64,000 nt of DNA from Albula goreensis (Eukaryota > Chordata > Actinopteri > Albuliformes > Albulidae): assembly GCA_022829145.1 (NCBI GenBank), contig CM040752.1, forward strand, positions 26,645,586-26,709,585, in the 5' to 3' direction. Positions 38,754 to 51,949 of this stretch are shown in pieces. The translations under genes and the position numbers were made by a program. Every line of letters begins with the position of its first letter. Position 1 is the first letter of the stretch. The notes under the pieces are model-generated. The model had not been told where the DNA came from. It saw nothing but the letters and a program-made list of their open reading frames with translations, and did no database searches.

Positions 38754-39337
38754 TTCTGTGACACTGACAAATCTCACATGTACATAACAAAGACAGAGTG
38801 TGGCCAGCCTACAATATCAGAAATTCACCTACCTCGAACAATTTGTCCAGGAGAAGAAACCTTATTGTAAGCAGAGTCATGAGCATTTTAATACCCAGCT
38901 TTATTCTGTGTTGTAAGCAACAGATGTGCCAGAAGCATCGCCTGCAGGGGAGGACATTTATCCTAAATTTAATCATCAAAACTGCCAAATCTTCTTCAGG
39001 GTATGCAGTTTGGTCAAAAAACCCTCTCAGATCAACCAAATAGAGAATATTTTTGTGGCATTACCTGCCAGAGACCTGGAGAGTGTCAGACGGGAAAGCT
39101 CTAATTTCAAACCCAGGAGAGAGCCAGCTTGCCAAAGTGCACTGTCTGTGGCTGTGCCCTGCGATGGCTAAGAGGAGGGGATCTGGGAGCTGAAGTATGA
39201 CTTATCGTTGGCACGGCAACGCCTTGAGTGGCAGGAGGAGCATCTGCCACTCATTGTGCTCCTTTCCCCCTGCTTATTTAGACAGAGCAGCGGACTGATG
39301 TGAAAAGAGCATGTGTGTTTTTGTGTTTGTGTGTGTA

Positions 39338-39357
39338 TTTTTTTTTTTTTTTTTTTT
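39338..39357 (+). repeat. Poly-T tract (20 nt)
   Basis: Uninterrupted T run after a GT-rich stretch. Confidence 0.9.
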
Positions 39358-40870
39358 GTGAGGTAATTATTGTGTCATTATTTAATAGTGATAAACACTA
39401 TTTGCATGGATATCAGGGCATCCTCATGAACACAAGAGAAGGAGGCTAAAAAAATAATATTAAGCATATTAGAAAATGTTATTTTGTATACTTATAATAA
39501 TGCCTATCACCACTGGACAGGCTATGATGCTGTTTAGGATCAGCATTGCACCTTTTTGGTCATGTTAATAAGTCTATAGCACTAAAGCTATAAGCAAGCC
39601 TCATTTTATATAAGAAAGGCTATCAAATTTGATATTAAAGCTCAATGGTTCATTAGCATTAAGCTTATATACTGTTTACATTATATGTATATATGGAGTT
39701 CCTCTCATTGTCTACAAAATAAATATTGTTATTCCTATCTCCCAATGGTTCTGCTCTGTTTGAACTTTCTTCCTGTGAAGAAAATACACAGCCTAGCCGA
39801 CTATATCGCAATTGTAAAATGACCTAGCAAGGTAGCTCCGTCCTCAAAGCTTTCAGATATTCAATATTTCACATATATTGTCAAGCCAGGAGACATCTCC
39901 TCTGTTGCTTCAATTACATTGATCTTCCTCTAGATACCTGCATTTTATGTCAGCAATAACTTGGATTCTTCATGTTGGCAACACAACCTGGCAATTTGTA
40001 AAAAGACAACTTTTCTGAATACAAATAAGCATTTAATTTAAACAATTAAACATTAGGTTGTGTGCCACAGAATATCAGACAATCAATTCTTTCTTTTGTT
40101 ATTAATCGAAATCTCAATTTTCCATGTGTTTCAGTCTCACCTTAATCAAAACAAAAAAATTGTTTGCAGTATTGTTATCCATTTCCCCTTTTCTCCGAAG
40201 CTGCAATGCCCAGCCATATACACCAGCTATGCTCATTACTGAAACCTTTGCTGTCAATGTGAAAGAAGACAAGCATGCTTTCTCCTTGGAAACGTGTGAT
40301 GTTGGCAATTGCTTAGTTTCACAATCCTCAAGTTGAACTTGTATGGGCATGAGCTGGAAGATCACATGCAAAATGTAGGTTTGCGTGATGAAGTCGAATG
40401 GAGCTTCCTTCATCATGGACTTGCTGCGTTTTTTCCTTTTTCCTTTTGGCAGCTGTTTCTTTCTGTTTGTATGAATGAACTCACTTGCTGTTTTTGACTG
40501 TTTCTTCTAATTTTGTTGTGCAAAATTCATAATTCATCTAACTTTGGTTTGGGCTGGGAAGACAGAGTGGAGTTTTGTTTGTAAATGTGTATGCCTTCTA
40601 TTTTGTTATTTCCTGTATAATGTGTGGTTGAAATGTACTGATATGGGGTAGCCTTCATTTGGGGAATGAGAAAAACCACCATTCTTTCAGGGGGAATAGT
40701 AACCCAGTAGATAGCCCAGTCTTTGGAATATAATTTGATGAACATTGTTGTTTATATTATTGGAGAAATTTATAGAAAATGAGTCCTGTTTATTTTCATT
40801 TTGTTTATTAATTTTAATTAAGTGTTCAGTTTTCCTTTAAAAAAAACCCTTTGGTTTGGGCTGGGGGAGT

Positions 40871-40936
40871 GCCATAAGGCATTTGCCATTTGCCCAGGGA
40901 TTAGTGTTTCTTTTGCCATAAGGCATGCCATTTGCC
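40871..40936 (+). repeat. Local direct duplication
   Basis: The 24-bp phrase GCCATAAGGCA-TT-TGCCATTTGCC at 40871-40894 recurs, lacking two bases, at 40915-40936. A 17-mer immediately before it (CTTTGGTTTGGGCTGGG, 40849-40865) is also found exactly at 40542-40558. This suggests local duplication of noncoding sequence. Confidence 0.75.
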
Positions 40937-41940
40937 TTTTTTCAGTGTTTTTTTTTCTCTACTAATTATCACCACTATTTGTGTTGCATGATTTCCACTA
41001 ATAAAACTGCAACCCTTACCCTTGTTGAGTGATTCACCGCACACCAACGCCACAACACCACACTACCTGTGTGACAGTTTGTGCAGGTAGACAGTACAGA
41101 CTGACTGACCTAGCCATTCCTGAAACATAGCCATCCCTGCTCACTAACCAGCATCCCCACCAGGAGACAAACCCATGTCCATTATGTTTAGCTCCATGAA
41201 ACCCACCAGCCACAGCTGGGATTGGTTGGCACAGTCTGGTAGCGTAAGTAGGGCCGTATGCACGAATGCACGAGAATGCTGAGAGTGGGGCAGCATTTGG
41301 CCTGCATTGCTCAAACAGCTTAGAACCCTTTCTCAAGCCTTGTGGTGGTTTTATAAAAGCCGTCACTTAATAGTTTTCACAGCCTCTCTTCAGCTTATTG
41401 CTGTCTTAAGCTTTCACCCAGAAGATATTAAGAATATATTGGCTTGACAGTGAGGCAGTTGTGGTGGTTTGAGTGTTTATATTGTATTTGCAGGGATGAC
41501 TGGATATTATCTAACTATTTGAAATGTGACATGATTTCAGAGTTAGTTATGTGCCCTCCTTGCTAATAAGAAATGCAGTTAAGCTTGCAGTATAGCTGTG
41601 TGTGAAAGTGCTGCCCCCTATACTGCACACACCTGCGTTTGATTGACAATCAGATCAGGTGCATCCAGCTGTGCAGATATGAAGGCAGAATCACCTTCAG
41701 CTTCCCCCGTGGAGGGAAGCATACTGGCAGGCTTTTGGATTTGAGGCTATTGCACAGTAAATGTTACTCTTTTCCTTATTCTGCGGAATGTGGTCTTATT
41801 TCTGTTCTCCTTCCCCCTCAGAAAACACTAAAAAATCTGACTTTTCTCAAAGTGTTTGATGTCCTCCCTGCCCGCCCACTCAGCTCAGTGCAGTAGTCAT
41901 ACATATAATTAATTCTGAAATCCTGAGAGTACTTCCAGGC

Positions 41941-41960
41941 TTTTTTTTTTTTTTTTTTTT
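41941..41960 (+). repeat. Poly-T tract (20 nt)
   Basis: Uninterrupted T run; no flanking element recognised. Confidence 0.9.
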
Positions 41961-43159
41961 AACCTATAGACCATTTTAATCAAGACTAGATGACAACAAA
42001 AATGTTCTTCTGCTAGAAGTTTTCTGTAAAACTACAATGTTACTTCATCTTTATTCCAGCATGTAAATGGATGACTTTTCTACAATATCTGCATGGATAT
42101 TAAACCATGGCAAGACAATTCCAATGTTCCTGAGCTTTTGTTGGATTAATCTCACACAAAAAATACCACTTGACATTCAAAGGACATTATTACTAGAGCT
42201 GTCATGTATGGTTACAACTAATAAACCCAAAATGATGGAACAAATACAAAGTAAAATAGTGCTTCAAAAAATAAACAAATGAAATATTAATACATACCAC
42301 CGTTGCATCATTTGGGTTGTTAGATTTTAAAACAACATGTGAAGCTTCATTTTGAGCACTATATTTGATTCTATAAACTGAATCATATAAATGTATAAAG
42401 TGTGTCTTGGACAGTGACCATAACCTTTAACAGATGGTCATGATACTTTGATATTTCTGTATAATTTGATATATGCTAATCAGAGTTGGTAAATCTGACC
42501 TGTTTGCAACATTGAAAGTATGGAAAAAAATATGATGTGATTAAACTTTCTGTTTGATGTGGGCCATAGAAATGTGTAGCATCCATCGCCTCAACTCTCC
42601 CGGTGCTTCCACATCATATGAACAAAAGCACACCATTCGCTGCCTCTTATATAAGACATAGTTACAAACTTTAAAAACACCAGTATAAAAACTCTGTGAT
42701 AGCATTTGGGAGTTCTCAAATACATCACTGTGTAAACTGAAGGGGATTTCTTTGACATTTGTTTAGATTAATGTGTTTTGCTTCTCTCCAGGACTCTGGG
42801 CACCCAAGTGTAAAGAGTGCAAAACAAAAAATAATATTGATTTGGAATCGAGTTTTAGAAAACCCTCAAATCCAAACCCACAAAACTTTTTTCTCACAAA
42901 CCTTTATTTATGACTTAAATTGGCAACTTTGATAATATTGAACATAAGAAGTGCAAATTGCATAATTGCAAATTGCAACAAAATAAAGAAGGTAAACTAG
43001 CCAGCTCTCTAAAATTCAACATCATGCCTTCTACAGTTTGACAATTGAAGAAAAATTGATTGTTTATGATCTTAAATAAGTCATTTTTAAGAAGGAGAAA
43101 AATGAGTTAACATCATCTACTATCAATTTTGAAATACAATTGTCAACTTACATTTTATA

Positions 43160-44590
43160 ATTCAATTCTTATTAATAAGAAACCTGGGGCTTCCTCCTTT
43201 TAATAATAGATTTGGGGTCACTGAGGACAGTACAATCCTGAGGTCATGTTCAACATTCAGTTTGTTTCTGTTTTTGTTCATTAGCTGGTGAGAGCAGAGA
43301 GGCCATCCTCACATAAATATGTGGTGCTGAAAGGCAAAAGCACTCTGAGTGCATGGCCAGCGAGGGCAGGATACTCGCTCACAACGCTGCACCAGAACTG
43401 AGAGAGACTCAACTGTGAGAACTTCTTTTGAAGACCAAGAGCGCATGATAACTCAACCAGTTGAGTTTCTTCCTCAGATGACAAAATCACGGTTTCCATG
43501 TCAACTCCGAATGGCTCCCTTATCCACTCCTGGGCCAGAACATTCTCCTCTTCTGGAAAGTAATCGCAGAGCAGCACATGCAGTATCTCCAAATGGTCAC
43601 TGATCACCCTTTTCATCGCTGAGCTGTCTGAATCTGTCAGGTTTTAATGTCAGGACACACATTCGGTAACATGTCCAGCCTGCCGTTGGTGACATGCTTG
43701 GTCCACAGAGTCAGGTTTTTTTCTGAAGGCATTGATTTTGTCAGTTTGCTCAAATTAGTTATGCCCCCTCCCTTGTAATGACATATTCAGTGTATTCAAA
43801 TAAGAAAAATGTCTGTAAGATAAATAAGATGAGCAGTCCATGGGTCATTGTTAAAATAGCTGCTACTTGTGCTATATCTAACTTCTTTTCTGCAAGAAAA
43901 GCTGCCAACTTGCGTCTAAGCTCATAAACTTAGGATAACACTTTGCCCCAGGAGAGCCAGCAGACCTCAGCATGATATAGTAATTGTTTGTGCCCACTCC
44001 CTATCTCTTTACAAAAAGCTTGAAAACACTTTGTGTTCTTGGCGCTATGCTTGATGTAGTGAACAACTTTCACCACCTCTCACAGTGTTTTGTAAAGCTC
44101 TGATACCATGTCTTTAGCAGCCAATGAATCTCTGTGTAAAAAACAGTGGTTCCATGTTGCATTCAGCGCAGCTACATCCAGAATTTTTTTTCACAACCCC
44201 TGAATGTTTGCCTGTCATCGAGGCTGCTCCATCCATTGTCACGCCAATACACTTTGTCCAGCTAACCCCCTCTGAGTATGTATCCAATGAGGAAAAAAAT
44301 CTCTGCTGCAGTGGTGGATTTCAGCAAATCCACATAAAACAAAAACCGGTCTTCAAAGTCATCATTCCACACATGCCACACATACACCAGCAGAATTGCA
44401 TGGTTAGCTACATCGGTGGATTCATTGAGTTGTAAAAGCGAAACAGTCGCTACCTGAGAGACCATCGATTATCTGGTGCTTAATGTCATCAGACATGTCA
44501 CAGACCCTCAGATGTAACTGTATAGTTTGATGAGGGAATTGTCTTTATGGTATATGGGCCTTTTTACACTTAGCAATTCAATGTGAAACC
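43160..44590 (-). pseudogene. hAT-family transposase pseudogene (ZBED5/SCAND3-type)
   Basis: From the 5' side on the minus strand: an N-terminal scrap IAKCKKAHIP (about 44550-44580); DIKHQIIDGL; then LLQLNESTDVANHAILLVYV (within 44262-44465), matching the family's LQLDESTDVxxxAxLLVYVR; then CIGVTMDGAASMTG followed by SGVVKK, matching CVGVxTDGAAAMTG; an HRE motif; and a C-terminal stretch at 43281-43616 ending in YPALAGHALRVLLPF and TTYLCEDGLSALTS, the hAT dimerisation domain. The last part (NKLNVEHDLRIVLSSV) continues in another frame beyond a stop. There are several stops and frame changes, and no BED zinc finger is visible upstream, so it is not a domesticated gene. The 43281-43616 piece (111 codons) is the longest intact fragment. 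Confidence 0.85.
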
Positions 44591-44850
44591 AGTTAGGTAG
44601 CATGGAGTGCCTAAGCCAGGTAGGCTTATTTGATTGGTTTAGTGACCAGTAGTTCTATGCTAAGCATTGCAGATCCAGGATCCGTTTGTACAGGTTAATG
44701 TTAGGATCAGGGCTGGGAAATCTGACTGTTGATCAGCATTTAGGGGCTGGCTGGTTTTAAAATGTTTCAATTTCCAACTTGGGCTCGCAACCCTTTCAAA
44801 ACTTGCTATGACCCAAATTTGTGTCACGACTCACGGGTTGAGAAACGCTG
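43160..44850 (-). mobile_element. Decayed hAT DNA transposon (ZBED5/SCAND3-like), 5' terminus preserved
   Basis: Read on the minus strand, the element starts at 44850 with CAGCGTTTCTCAACCCGTGA, a typical hAT terminal inverted repeat. It runs through about 250 bp of leader, then transposase remnants to about 43160. The 8 bases outside this end are CACTAGAG (44851-44858), a candidate half of the target duplication. I could not find the matching copy or the second terminus near 42.6-43.2 kb, so the 3' end is deleted or diverged. The element is dead. Confidence 0.8.
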
Positions 44851-46294
44851 CACTAGAGGGGTGTGAGTCTTCCTCTCTTTCAACCCTCTGCATAAACCCC
44901 CCCCTCCCCACTCTTCCCCTCCCACTCCTGTCACCTTGGGTGAGTCACTGCAGAGACCCACTGTTTTCCTGTGGGAAACCCTGGAAATGGTTGATGTAGT
45001 ATTGTTTCTGTGCAGAGCAGTTCTCTCAAAGGTTAGACAAAAATGAAACATTTGGTTGGAAACTACATGTAATCAGAGCTGCATCAGACTCACAGTATGA
45101 ATCTATTGAGAAGCCCATACAGAGAGAATAACATAGTGACAAAATACAGAGAGCAGCTGTCTTTGTTATTACATAGTTAGGGTGCATTTACTCTGATTTC
45201 CACCACTATGATATAAAAGAATTCCTTTTACCGCTTGCCACCAAATAAGACAAGAAGAGCAGACATACCGTATTCAACTGCTTTAAAAGATTTATTGTGC
45301 AGTATGTTAGAACATGCTACAATTACACTGAAAATCACGGTATGGAAAATGTCAAGCATTTCAGCGCAGCAAAAATCAAGATTAATATCAAGGACAAAAT
45401 ATTTTCCTTTTCACAGGACCATTTCCCTCTTGGATCTCTGAGTTTTTTTATAAAAAAACAGTAGTGCCATTTAGAGGATTCTCAAGCATCTTTACCTTGC
45501 AATTTAAAAAACAGCAGGTAAAATGCTAGTGATTAGAATATTATAAGTATATGTGTGGAACTTTTCTATTTTAACACCTGCCATGATCAATGGTTGCAGT
45601 GAGACCTCTTCAGTATTGAATGCTCTGAAAGTTCAGCTGCTTCACATCAGCTGCTGCAGCACAGAGTGACAGTAGCTGGCAGATGGAGGCTCACACTGCA
45701 GAGCAGACTCCAGCCATATGCATGATGTCCAGCTGAAGGACCTGCACCCATTTCAGTTCAACATTTGTAAAATTTGGTGATCATGTCTGGTTTTTTAAAA
45801 AAAAAAAACTAAAGTTGTATGCGTAAAGGAAAATACAGGGATTTAATAAATGGAGCGCATAATATGGTATTTGGTCTAATTACTATAATTAGACCCTGGT
45901 ATCTTACTAATATTGATGTTTTTCTCAGTTTTGACCTCCATAGAAATTTCTCACCATATTCTCTGGGAGGAATTTGAGTGGTGTTCAGAATGTGACTCAC
46001 CAGACATCATGTAAACATTCAGTCTCACCCTCCATTTCAGAATCATTTGATTACCAATAGGAGTGACTGATTAGTTGTACCATCAAGGTTTAATTTGACA
46101 AAGTATGTCAATACAAGTCAATTTGTCTGACCAGAACCTCTGTCTCTCATTCTTAAACAAACGCAATAAGGATATAAAATAAGCCTTTACAATTTCAGAG
46201 ACACCATAAGAAAAAAAAACTGGAGTTTTACACTTTGTTTGTCTGCTGATAAAATAAAAAGAAGGGATATGATCGTTCAGTTGCTAGTTTAACA

Positions 46295-46633
46295 TTATTC
46301 ACAATTTAGTACCAATATTTCCATGGCAAAATACCATTTACAATCTACAGTTTTACAAGTAGATGTCATTAAAGCTCCTCTCCAGAAAATTTTACCACCT
46401 GACATCGCTTGTGGAAAAATTGATTGCTTCTTACAAAGGTGCTTGGTACTGCATCGAGGGCCTGCAGACAACCTGGGAGAATGCTGGTGCACAGAAGGTC
46501 CCAGCTCTTCTCTTTCTTCCAGATTAGTTCCCTTCCACTGCAGCAGGGATTCCTGCCAGCTCTGTCCTCCCTCAGGCAAATGGGTGGCCAGGACTTCCTT
46601 CACTGTCCTGCCAAGCTGGTGCATAAATCCCAC
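46295..46633 (-). other. Unrecognised 112-codon open frame in a GC-richer block
   Basis: A minus-strand frame starts with an ATG and encodes a hydrophilic, acid/base-mixed segment (GRTVKEVLATHLPEGGQSW, then SLLQWKGTNLEEREELG). Plus-strand frames of 90 and 120 codons overlap it. The 46440-46640 part is GC-richer than its surroundings. I recognise no family and see no splice-site framework, so it may be a decayed transposon segment or chance. It is listed only because it is the least random-looking open frame of the desert outside the hAT relic. Confidence 0.15.
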
Positions 46634-48929
46634 ACCAACTTGCTTGTCTCTTCAGATTATGTTCTATGGTTCATTTGGAACTTAAAGAGAACTTAGACAG
46701 TCAGGCTATGTCTGGTACGGTGTTTTGCCAGCTCATTTTTGCCTTGCACCAGAGTGCTGGGTGGGTCATTAGCTTGTTTATGGTGCCACAGATAGTGCTG
46801 AAGTTCCTTCTAAAGCTTCTATAACCACTTTGCCACAGGCTTGATTTTGTCAACCAGCTTGAAAATAAGGAAATTATTTCAAAATCTCACAAACACTAAC
46901 TTATATCTTGAAATTTATGTTAAATTTGTAAGCACATGAATTTACAGTATTAAAAATGCAATCTTTATGTTCCAGTCTAACTTTTCTTTATTATAATCCC
47001 CCCAAAAAATGTTTCTGATCCTGAGGTGAAGTTTGCCCTTTGATAATTATTTTTGAGATCAAAATTGTGTAGCTCAGAATGCCATTACTCAATATAGATG
47101 AGCACAACAATCAATCATTCAGAGATAATACAATTCATATATATGAGTGAATACCATTTTGCATCAGACACCCAGACTGATTCTGCATGGTATGACATAA
47201 ACATAATTACTGTAAGGCTGTTGTTAATGATTAAAAGTCTGGAAGGCACTAGACTATTACATACAAAGGCATACACAACAAACAAACACATTTACCGATT
47301 ATTTTACATATTTCAATAAGTCTCCTTTCATGCATTTTTATATTTATTCAAGCAGCTATAATAAATGTTGCTCTTGATAGTCATATAACAAAAAAAAATG
47401 AATCATGCTCGGTTATTTGAAATATGTCACATGTTCTGAATGATATGTCTAGCAGTTTATTATACAAATCAATATATGTTCAATAATTTTCAAACAAAAC
47501 ATGCTATTTCTCTTCCACACTTCTTTGGTGCAGTTCCTTCCTCAGTTCACTGCATCCTCATGTTTATTTACACAGTATAATCATATGGGATAGATATTTC
47601 TGTGGGCAATGTGAGAGCACATATAGTACCGTAAAGAATCTTGTATACTGGTGACATCAGAATTCTCCCTTGTTCTGAATACAATTTGTGTGAACCTTGC
47701 CTTGCCAAATCACATAACCTGTCCACATTAATGTTGTTGCAGTCACTGGAGGCACAATTAGTTTCAGTTTCCTTTTTGAAGAGACCAAAGCCGTGTTTTT
47801 TTGTCTGTGCCAATTTGTGAGTCCTGAAGCATGTCTGCCATTTAGCTGGGTGCCGTGGAGAAGATTGCGTTTACCTTTCTTCCTCGCCTGACAGCTCATC
47901 TTGTCTTAAGTGTGTTAGCTGTTGAGCTCCTCGTCTCTAAGTCCACTTCACTCCACATGTGCAAATGGTTTGGTGTCATCAGTGGCGACAGCAGGAGGAT
48001 GTGGGGGAAATAAAAGATGCCATGGGGGTGTTTGCAGATGTGTGACTTTTTCCTACATAACAGAATGCATCGGATCATAGGGGTCATCTAGGCCAGGCTT
48101 GTGAGCTTTGGTTTGCTGGTGACACGGGAATGACAGAGGCCTCGATATCAGTTCCATCACAGTTTGCACTATCAGGTGACTGGAAGACCAGAAAGATCGA
48201 CCAAATCCCAATCTATCTCGACAGCAAGGTACCACACAGGGTGACAAACTCGTGAGAGGAACACTAACTAACCCAGTGGACCCACACAGATATGGATTAT
48301 CTGTCTGTTTTTGTTGTTGCTTGGAGATTTCAGTGCTGCTCTTTCGCCCACCCATTTTCAAATGGCTGTGGACTTTAATGCTGGACCACAGAGAGCTGGC
48401 ATGTCCTTGTGGCTTTTTAAACAAGCTCAGCTCAGCTCAAAATGGAATCCCTATCTGATCAATCTCAAATGCAAGCTGGCTGTTTGATTTTCATGTCGAT
48501 GGAACCTTCTAATTGCTCTTAACCCCTGAGTGTGAAGGCCTATTTGTGTGCCTATAGATGGCAATTTACAGTTTTTTTCATAGACTTATGTTTTCTATTC
48601 ACACAGTCAGCAAAACAGAAGCCTATGTGGACCAAACTGTGAATCATTTTTCATTGCTTTCACACAATACATTCAATAAAAAGGTGTTATTCTTATTCTA
48701 TAATGAAATACTGATTTATGTGAAAAACCATTCAATTTTCACAGATAAAAGTTCATCATTTATGTAATGCTCCCTGTTGTTAGTGTGTTATGAGAGACAA
48801 TGTATGCTTTCTGATATGAATGTTTTCCTGGTCACTTCTGTTAAAACAAAGATCTGGAGAATCATTTTCAGACAACCCCTTCAATCAATTCCAGTCTCCT
48901 TACAAGTATAAACGCGTACGTACCTCATC

Positions 48930-49150
48930 TCCCATCGAGCTTTGCATCTCCGGCATCCCACCTCCTCCCCATCACCTCCTCTTCCTAACCATATTTTCTT
49001 CCTACAGGGGGGTGCTCTCCTCCTCTGAGAACAGCTCCACTCCTTTCCCCCTTAGGACTTCTAAGCCCAAAATCAGCACACCATATCCTCATCTGTATTC
49101 CAATAATAAACCCTTCCAAACCTACCGCTGTCTGAAAATGTTATCCACTG
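48930..49150 (+). repeat. LTR-like direct repeat, copy A
   Basis: A pyrimidine-rich segment (CTCTTCCTAACCATATTTTC, then TTCCTACAG) is followed by CTAAGCCCAAAATCAG, then CAATAATAAACCC and CGCTGTCTGAAAATGTTAT. The order of these blocks matches copy B at about 51950-52140 in the same orientation. An AATAAA poly(A) signal followed about 20 bases later by a TGTCTGA motif is LTR-like. The boundaries are approximate and no coding region is visible between the copies. Confidence 0.4.
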
Positions 49151-49857
49151 AAAGCTAAATCTAGAAAAAATATGTAAACCAGAACTTGGAAGATGTGTGC
49201 AACATCTGGGTTACACTGGGATAACAGGTCTGCCAATATCAACTGGTCTTTCATTGCTTGATTATGCTCATCTAAATTTGTAGTATGTTGGTGATGAATG
49301 TTGGCATTTTTAATCAGTTGTATAAATCCTGTTTGAAATAGAGTGGAGAGAACATGAAGACCGAACACTGAGAAATATATAGGACTGTAAGGTCTATATT
49401 CACACTGTATTGTTCAAAGAGTTCTTAACAGCTTAACTATACATTTCACCTGTTATAGATCAACAGGTTTCTTAAATCAGAGAACAATTAACTACCAGGA
49501 GACATGACTCATTTTGCATTGTTCATTTATAATAATTTTAAAATGGTAAGTCTATAAAAATGACTACACAAATCAGAAAAAGAGGAACAAGGACATCAAT
49601 TGTGTTGAGAAACCTTCACCTGTGCATCTATATTATAATTATGTCTTGTGAAATTGCCCACAGTAATATTGTACATGGACTGAAAATGAATCTGCTTGAA
49701 TTGCCAAATGGGTAAAATGTGACCTGGTAGACAATACCTGCCCAGGTCTTTGTATTGTTTGCCTAAATCTGCCTAGTCTATGATTATTATTTAGACACAT
49801 CTTTACAGGTAGTTTCTTGTAAAGAAATTATTCTGCATGTCTCCATAATTTGGCATG

Positions 49858-49860
<3 letters not shown>

Positions 49861-49914
<54 letters not shown>

Positions 49915-50068
49915 TGTGGTGTGTGTGTGTGGTGGGTGGGTGGGTGGGTTGGTGTGTGTGTTTGTGGGTGGGTGGGTGGGTGTGTTTGTGTGTTTGTGGG
50001 TGGGTGGGTGTGTGTGTGTGTGTTTGTGGGTGAGGGTGTATGGGTGAGTGGGTGAGTGAGTGAGTGAG
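49861..50068 (+). repeat. (GT)n and GTGG/GTGA-rich compound satellite
   Basis: A pure GT run of about 53 bp passes into GGTGGGTGGGTG, GTTTGTGGGTGG and GAGTGAGTGAG variants. The GGGTGGGTGGGTGGG-type runs (about 49930-49980) could form G-quadruplexes. The long CVCV and HTHT open frames through it are artefacts of the repeat. Confidence 0.95.
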
Positions 50069-51145
50069 ACAGAGGAGAATGTGAAGCAGCCAGTAGCATA
50101 GTGTGTGACCAGGTAATAACAGAAATAACAAAGTACCTAATCAATTTGTTTTGAAATGAGCTGCTGCCAGATCAATTGGAGAGGGGCGGAAGCAAATGCT
50201 GTTCTTTAAAATGCTATATTTAAGCAGTTCGATAGCAATTCATTTGAGGTTTGCTTCTGTATTGATGCAGTAATCTCAGAATGCTTGCTGTGCTCACCAG
50301 AAAATATTCCTTTTTTTTTTTAATCTACACATTGTTTTAGGTCCAGGGGCAGCTAGGTCCATCACTGTCACTTGCAGATGAGATAGGTGGGATTACTTTG
50401 GGGGATCTATTAAGCTAATGGGTCTTTCATGGCAGTGGAGATGGCCAGGCTAAATTTTTGAGCAGAATTGTTATGAATCTTTTAAGATATGAGATATAAT
50501 TTAAGTAACCAATGAAAAGATGGCTAGACTGAAGTTTTAACCTTTTTTGCAGTCAGAGATAAAGGGTATCTATGGTGCAATGAAGCAAGTAATGGTGAAC
50601 CCAGCCAACCACTGAAATTATCCTGTGTTTGCAAGATTGCACACCGTGGGTTTGAATGCAGTAGTTAAGAAACTAGCTGTGGTTCTGATACAAGTCCATG
50701 AACCTGAATTCAGACAGCAGGAACACTTAGCTAAACAAACTCATTTGGTATTCTCAAAATCAAAAAGTTAAATTCCTGGGGAAAAAATGAACTTGATGCT
50801 AGTATAAATATAGACACCTTTTGCAGAATGTTTTATTTAAAGCACACTTTCTGTGAATTCAGCTCAATCACCTCACCGTCAGTCACCGTCAAGCCTGCAT
50901 TACTCTGCAGTAGTGTGCTTCCATGGTTATTCCATACAGGGAGGGTGAAAAGTATGTTTGTTTGATAACAAACCATTCAATGTGAAAATAATGCAATACA
51001 AGAGGAAATTAAGAAGGGGGCAAATTATTTTTCACAGCACTGTAATAAGGTTAGAATATGTGACAAATGCCTCCATTAGAATGTTGGCTGGACATGCATT
51101 ACTTATCATGTGCTATATCTCATGTAAGGATGTGAAATGGGAAGT

Positions 51146-51200
51146 ATGTGTGTGCATGTGCATGTGTGTGCGTGTGTGTGTGTGTGTGTGTGTGGGGGGG
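51146..51200 (+). repeat. (GT)n microsatellite
   Basis: An imperfect GT/GTGCAT array ending in a run of G. Confidence 0.9.
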
Positions 51201-51949
51201 AACTGGGAGGACTGGGTGGGGTAAATTATTGCTGTCATTTAATGCACTTGATTGAGTGCTTGTTAGGCAGTGTGGTTGGAGCAGCACATGTCGATTGGAG
51301 AGTAGAGGTGGCTCATTTTCACAGTTTGGGAAACCTGTGAAAACACTAACAGACTGCAGATCCTGCAGGTCCCTTTGGGTTGTTTAAATGTCTAGGACCT
51401 GGATCTCCTCATTTTGGTTAATTAGAGCATCTTATTGTCATGCTCTCCCCAAGGAGTGAGATCATGCATCAGTGTAAGGGCAAAGACAGAAAAAAATGGA
51501 ATATAAAAAGCAGCTGGCAGAATGTGCTGCTGTCTCAAATCCCTGAGAATATTAGAAAATTGTCTAAAAGACTGAAACCCAGATGAGGCAGATGCTGAAT
51601 TTCTACCATTAAACCTGAAAAGTACTTGGTATGCAGCAGTAAAATATCATGCACAGCCCATTGCTGTTTGTGCTGAAAGTATATAGCAGCCATAAGAATA
51701 ATTTATTCATGCCTTCTCTTCACTTCTCAATGCCAAGCAAGCACTTTGAAAGGTGCTCAAAAATGTAGCTGATGGTGATGGTGAAGCTTCATTATTGATC
51801 ACTGCTGAAGCTTTTCAGATTTCATTTGTAGCAGGCTGCTGTATTTAACACTTCAAGTCCTGTGCTTTCATTCCTCATACATGTTGTACCTTGCCTGCAT
51901 GGCTATTTGCACCAATTGTTGTTTGGTAAAACAGAGATTCGGGAGAAAA

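Larger units (their letters stand above)
27200..43150. other. Intergenic desert between oprl1 and npbwr2, proximal half
   Basis: I see no exon with a recognisable protein family on either strand. Distinct items are annotated separately: a Tigger-like MITE (28077-28375), a GC-rich promoter-like block (30061-30270), a dispersed repeat (35950-36365), a palindrome (37309-37329), a GTGC microsatellite (38680-38753), poly-T tracts and a local duplication at 40542-40936. The open frames of 100-141 codons around 33.3 kb and 41.0-41.4 kb lack homology signals, and the first begins with GTG. LKAAEAR1, which lies between these receptors in human, was not recognised. Confidence 0.6.

Noticed and set aside
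41034-41366. 110-codon minus frame
   Set aside because: No homology recognised and no splice sites; considered chance, although an unrecognised repeat is possible.
44124-44435. 103-codon plus frame
   Set aside because: Antisense to the hAT transposase remnant.
49787-50144. Long His/Thr/Pro frames, and Cys/Val/Gly frames on the other strand
   Set aside because: Translations of the GT/GGTG satellite, not proteins.
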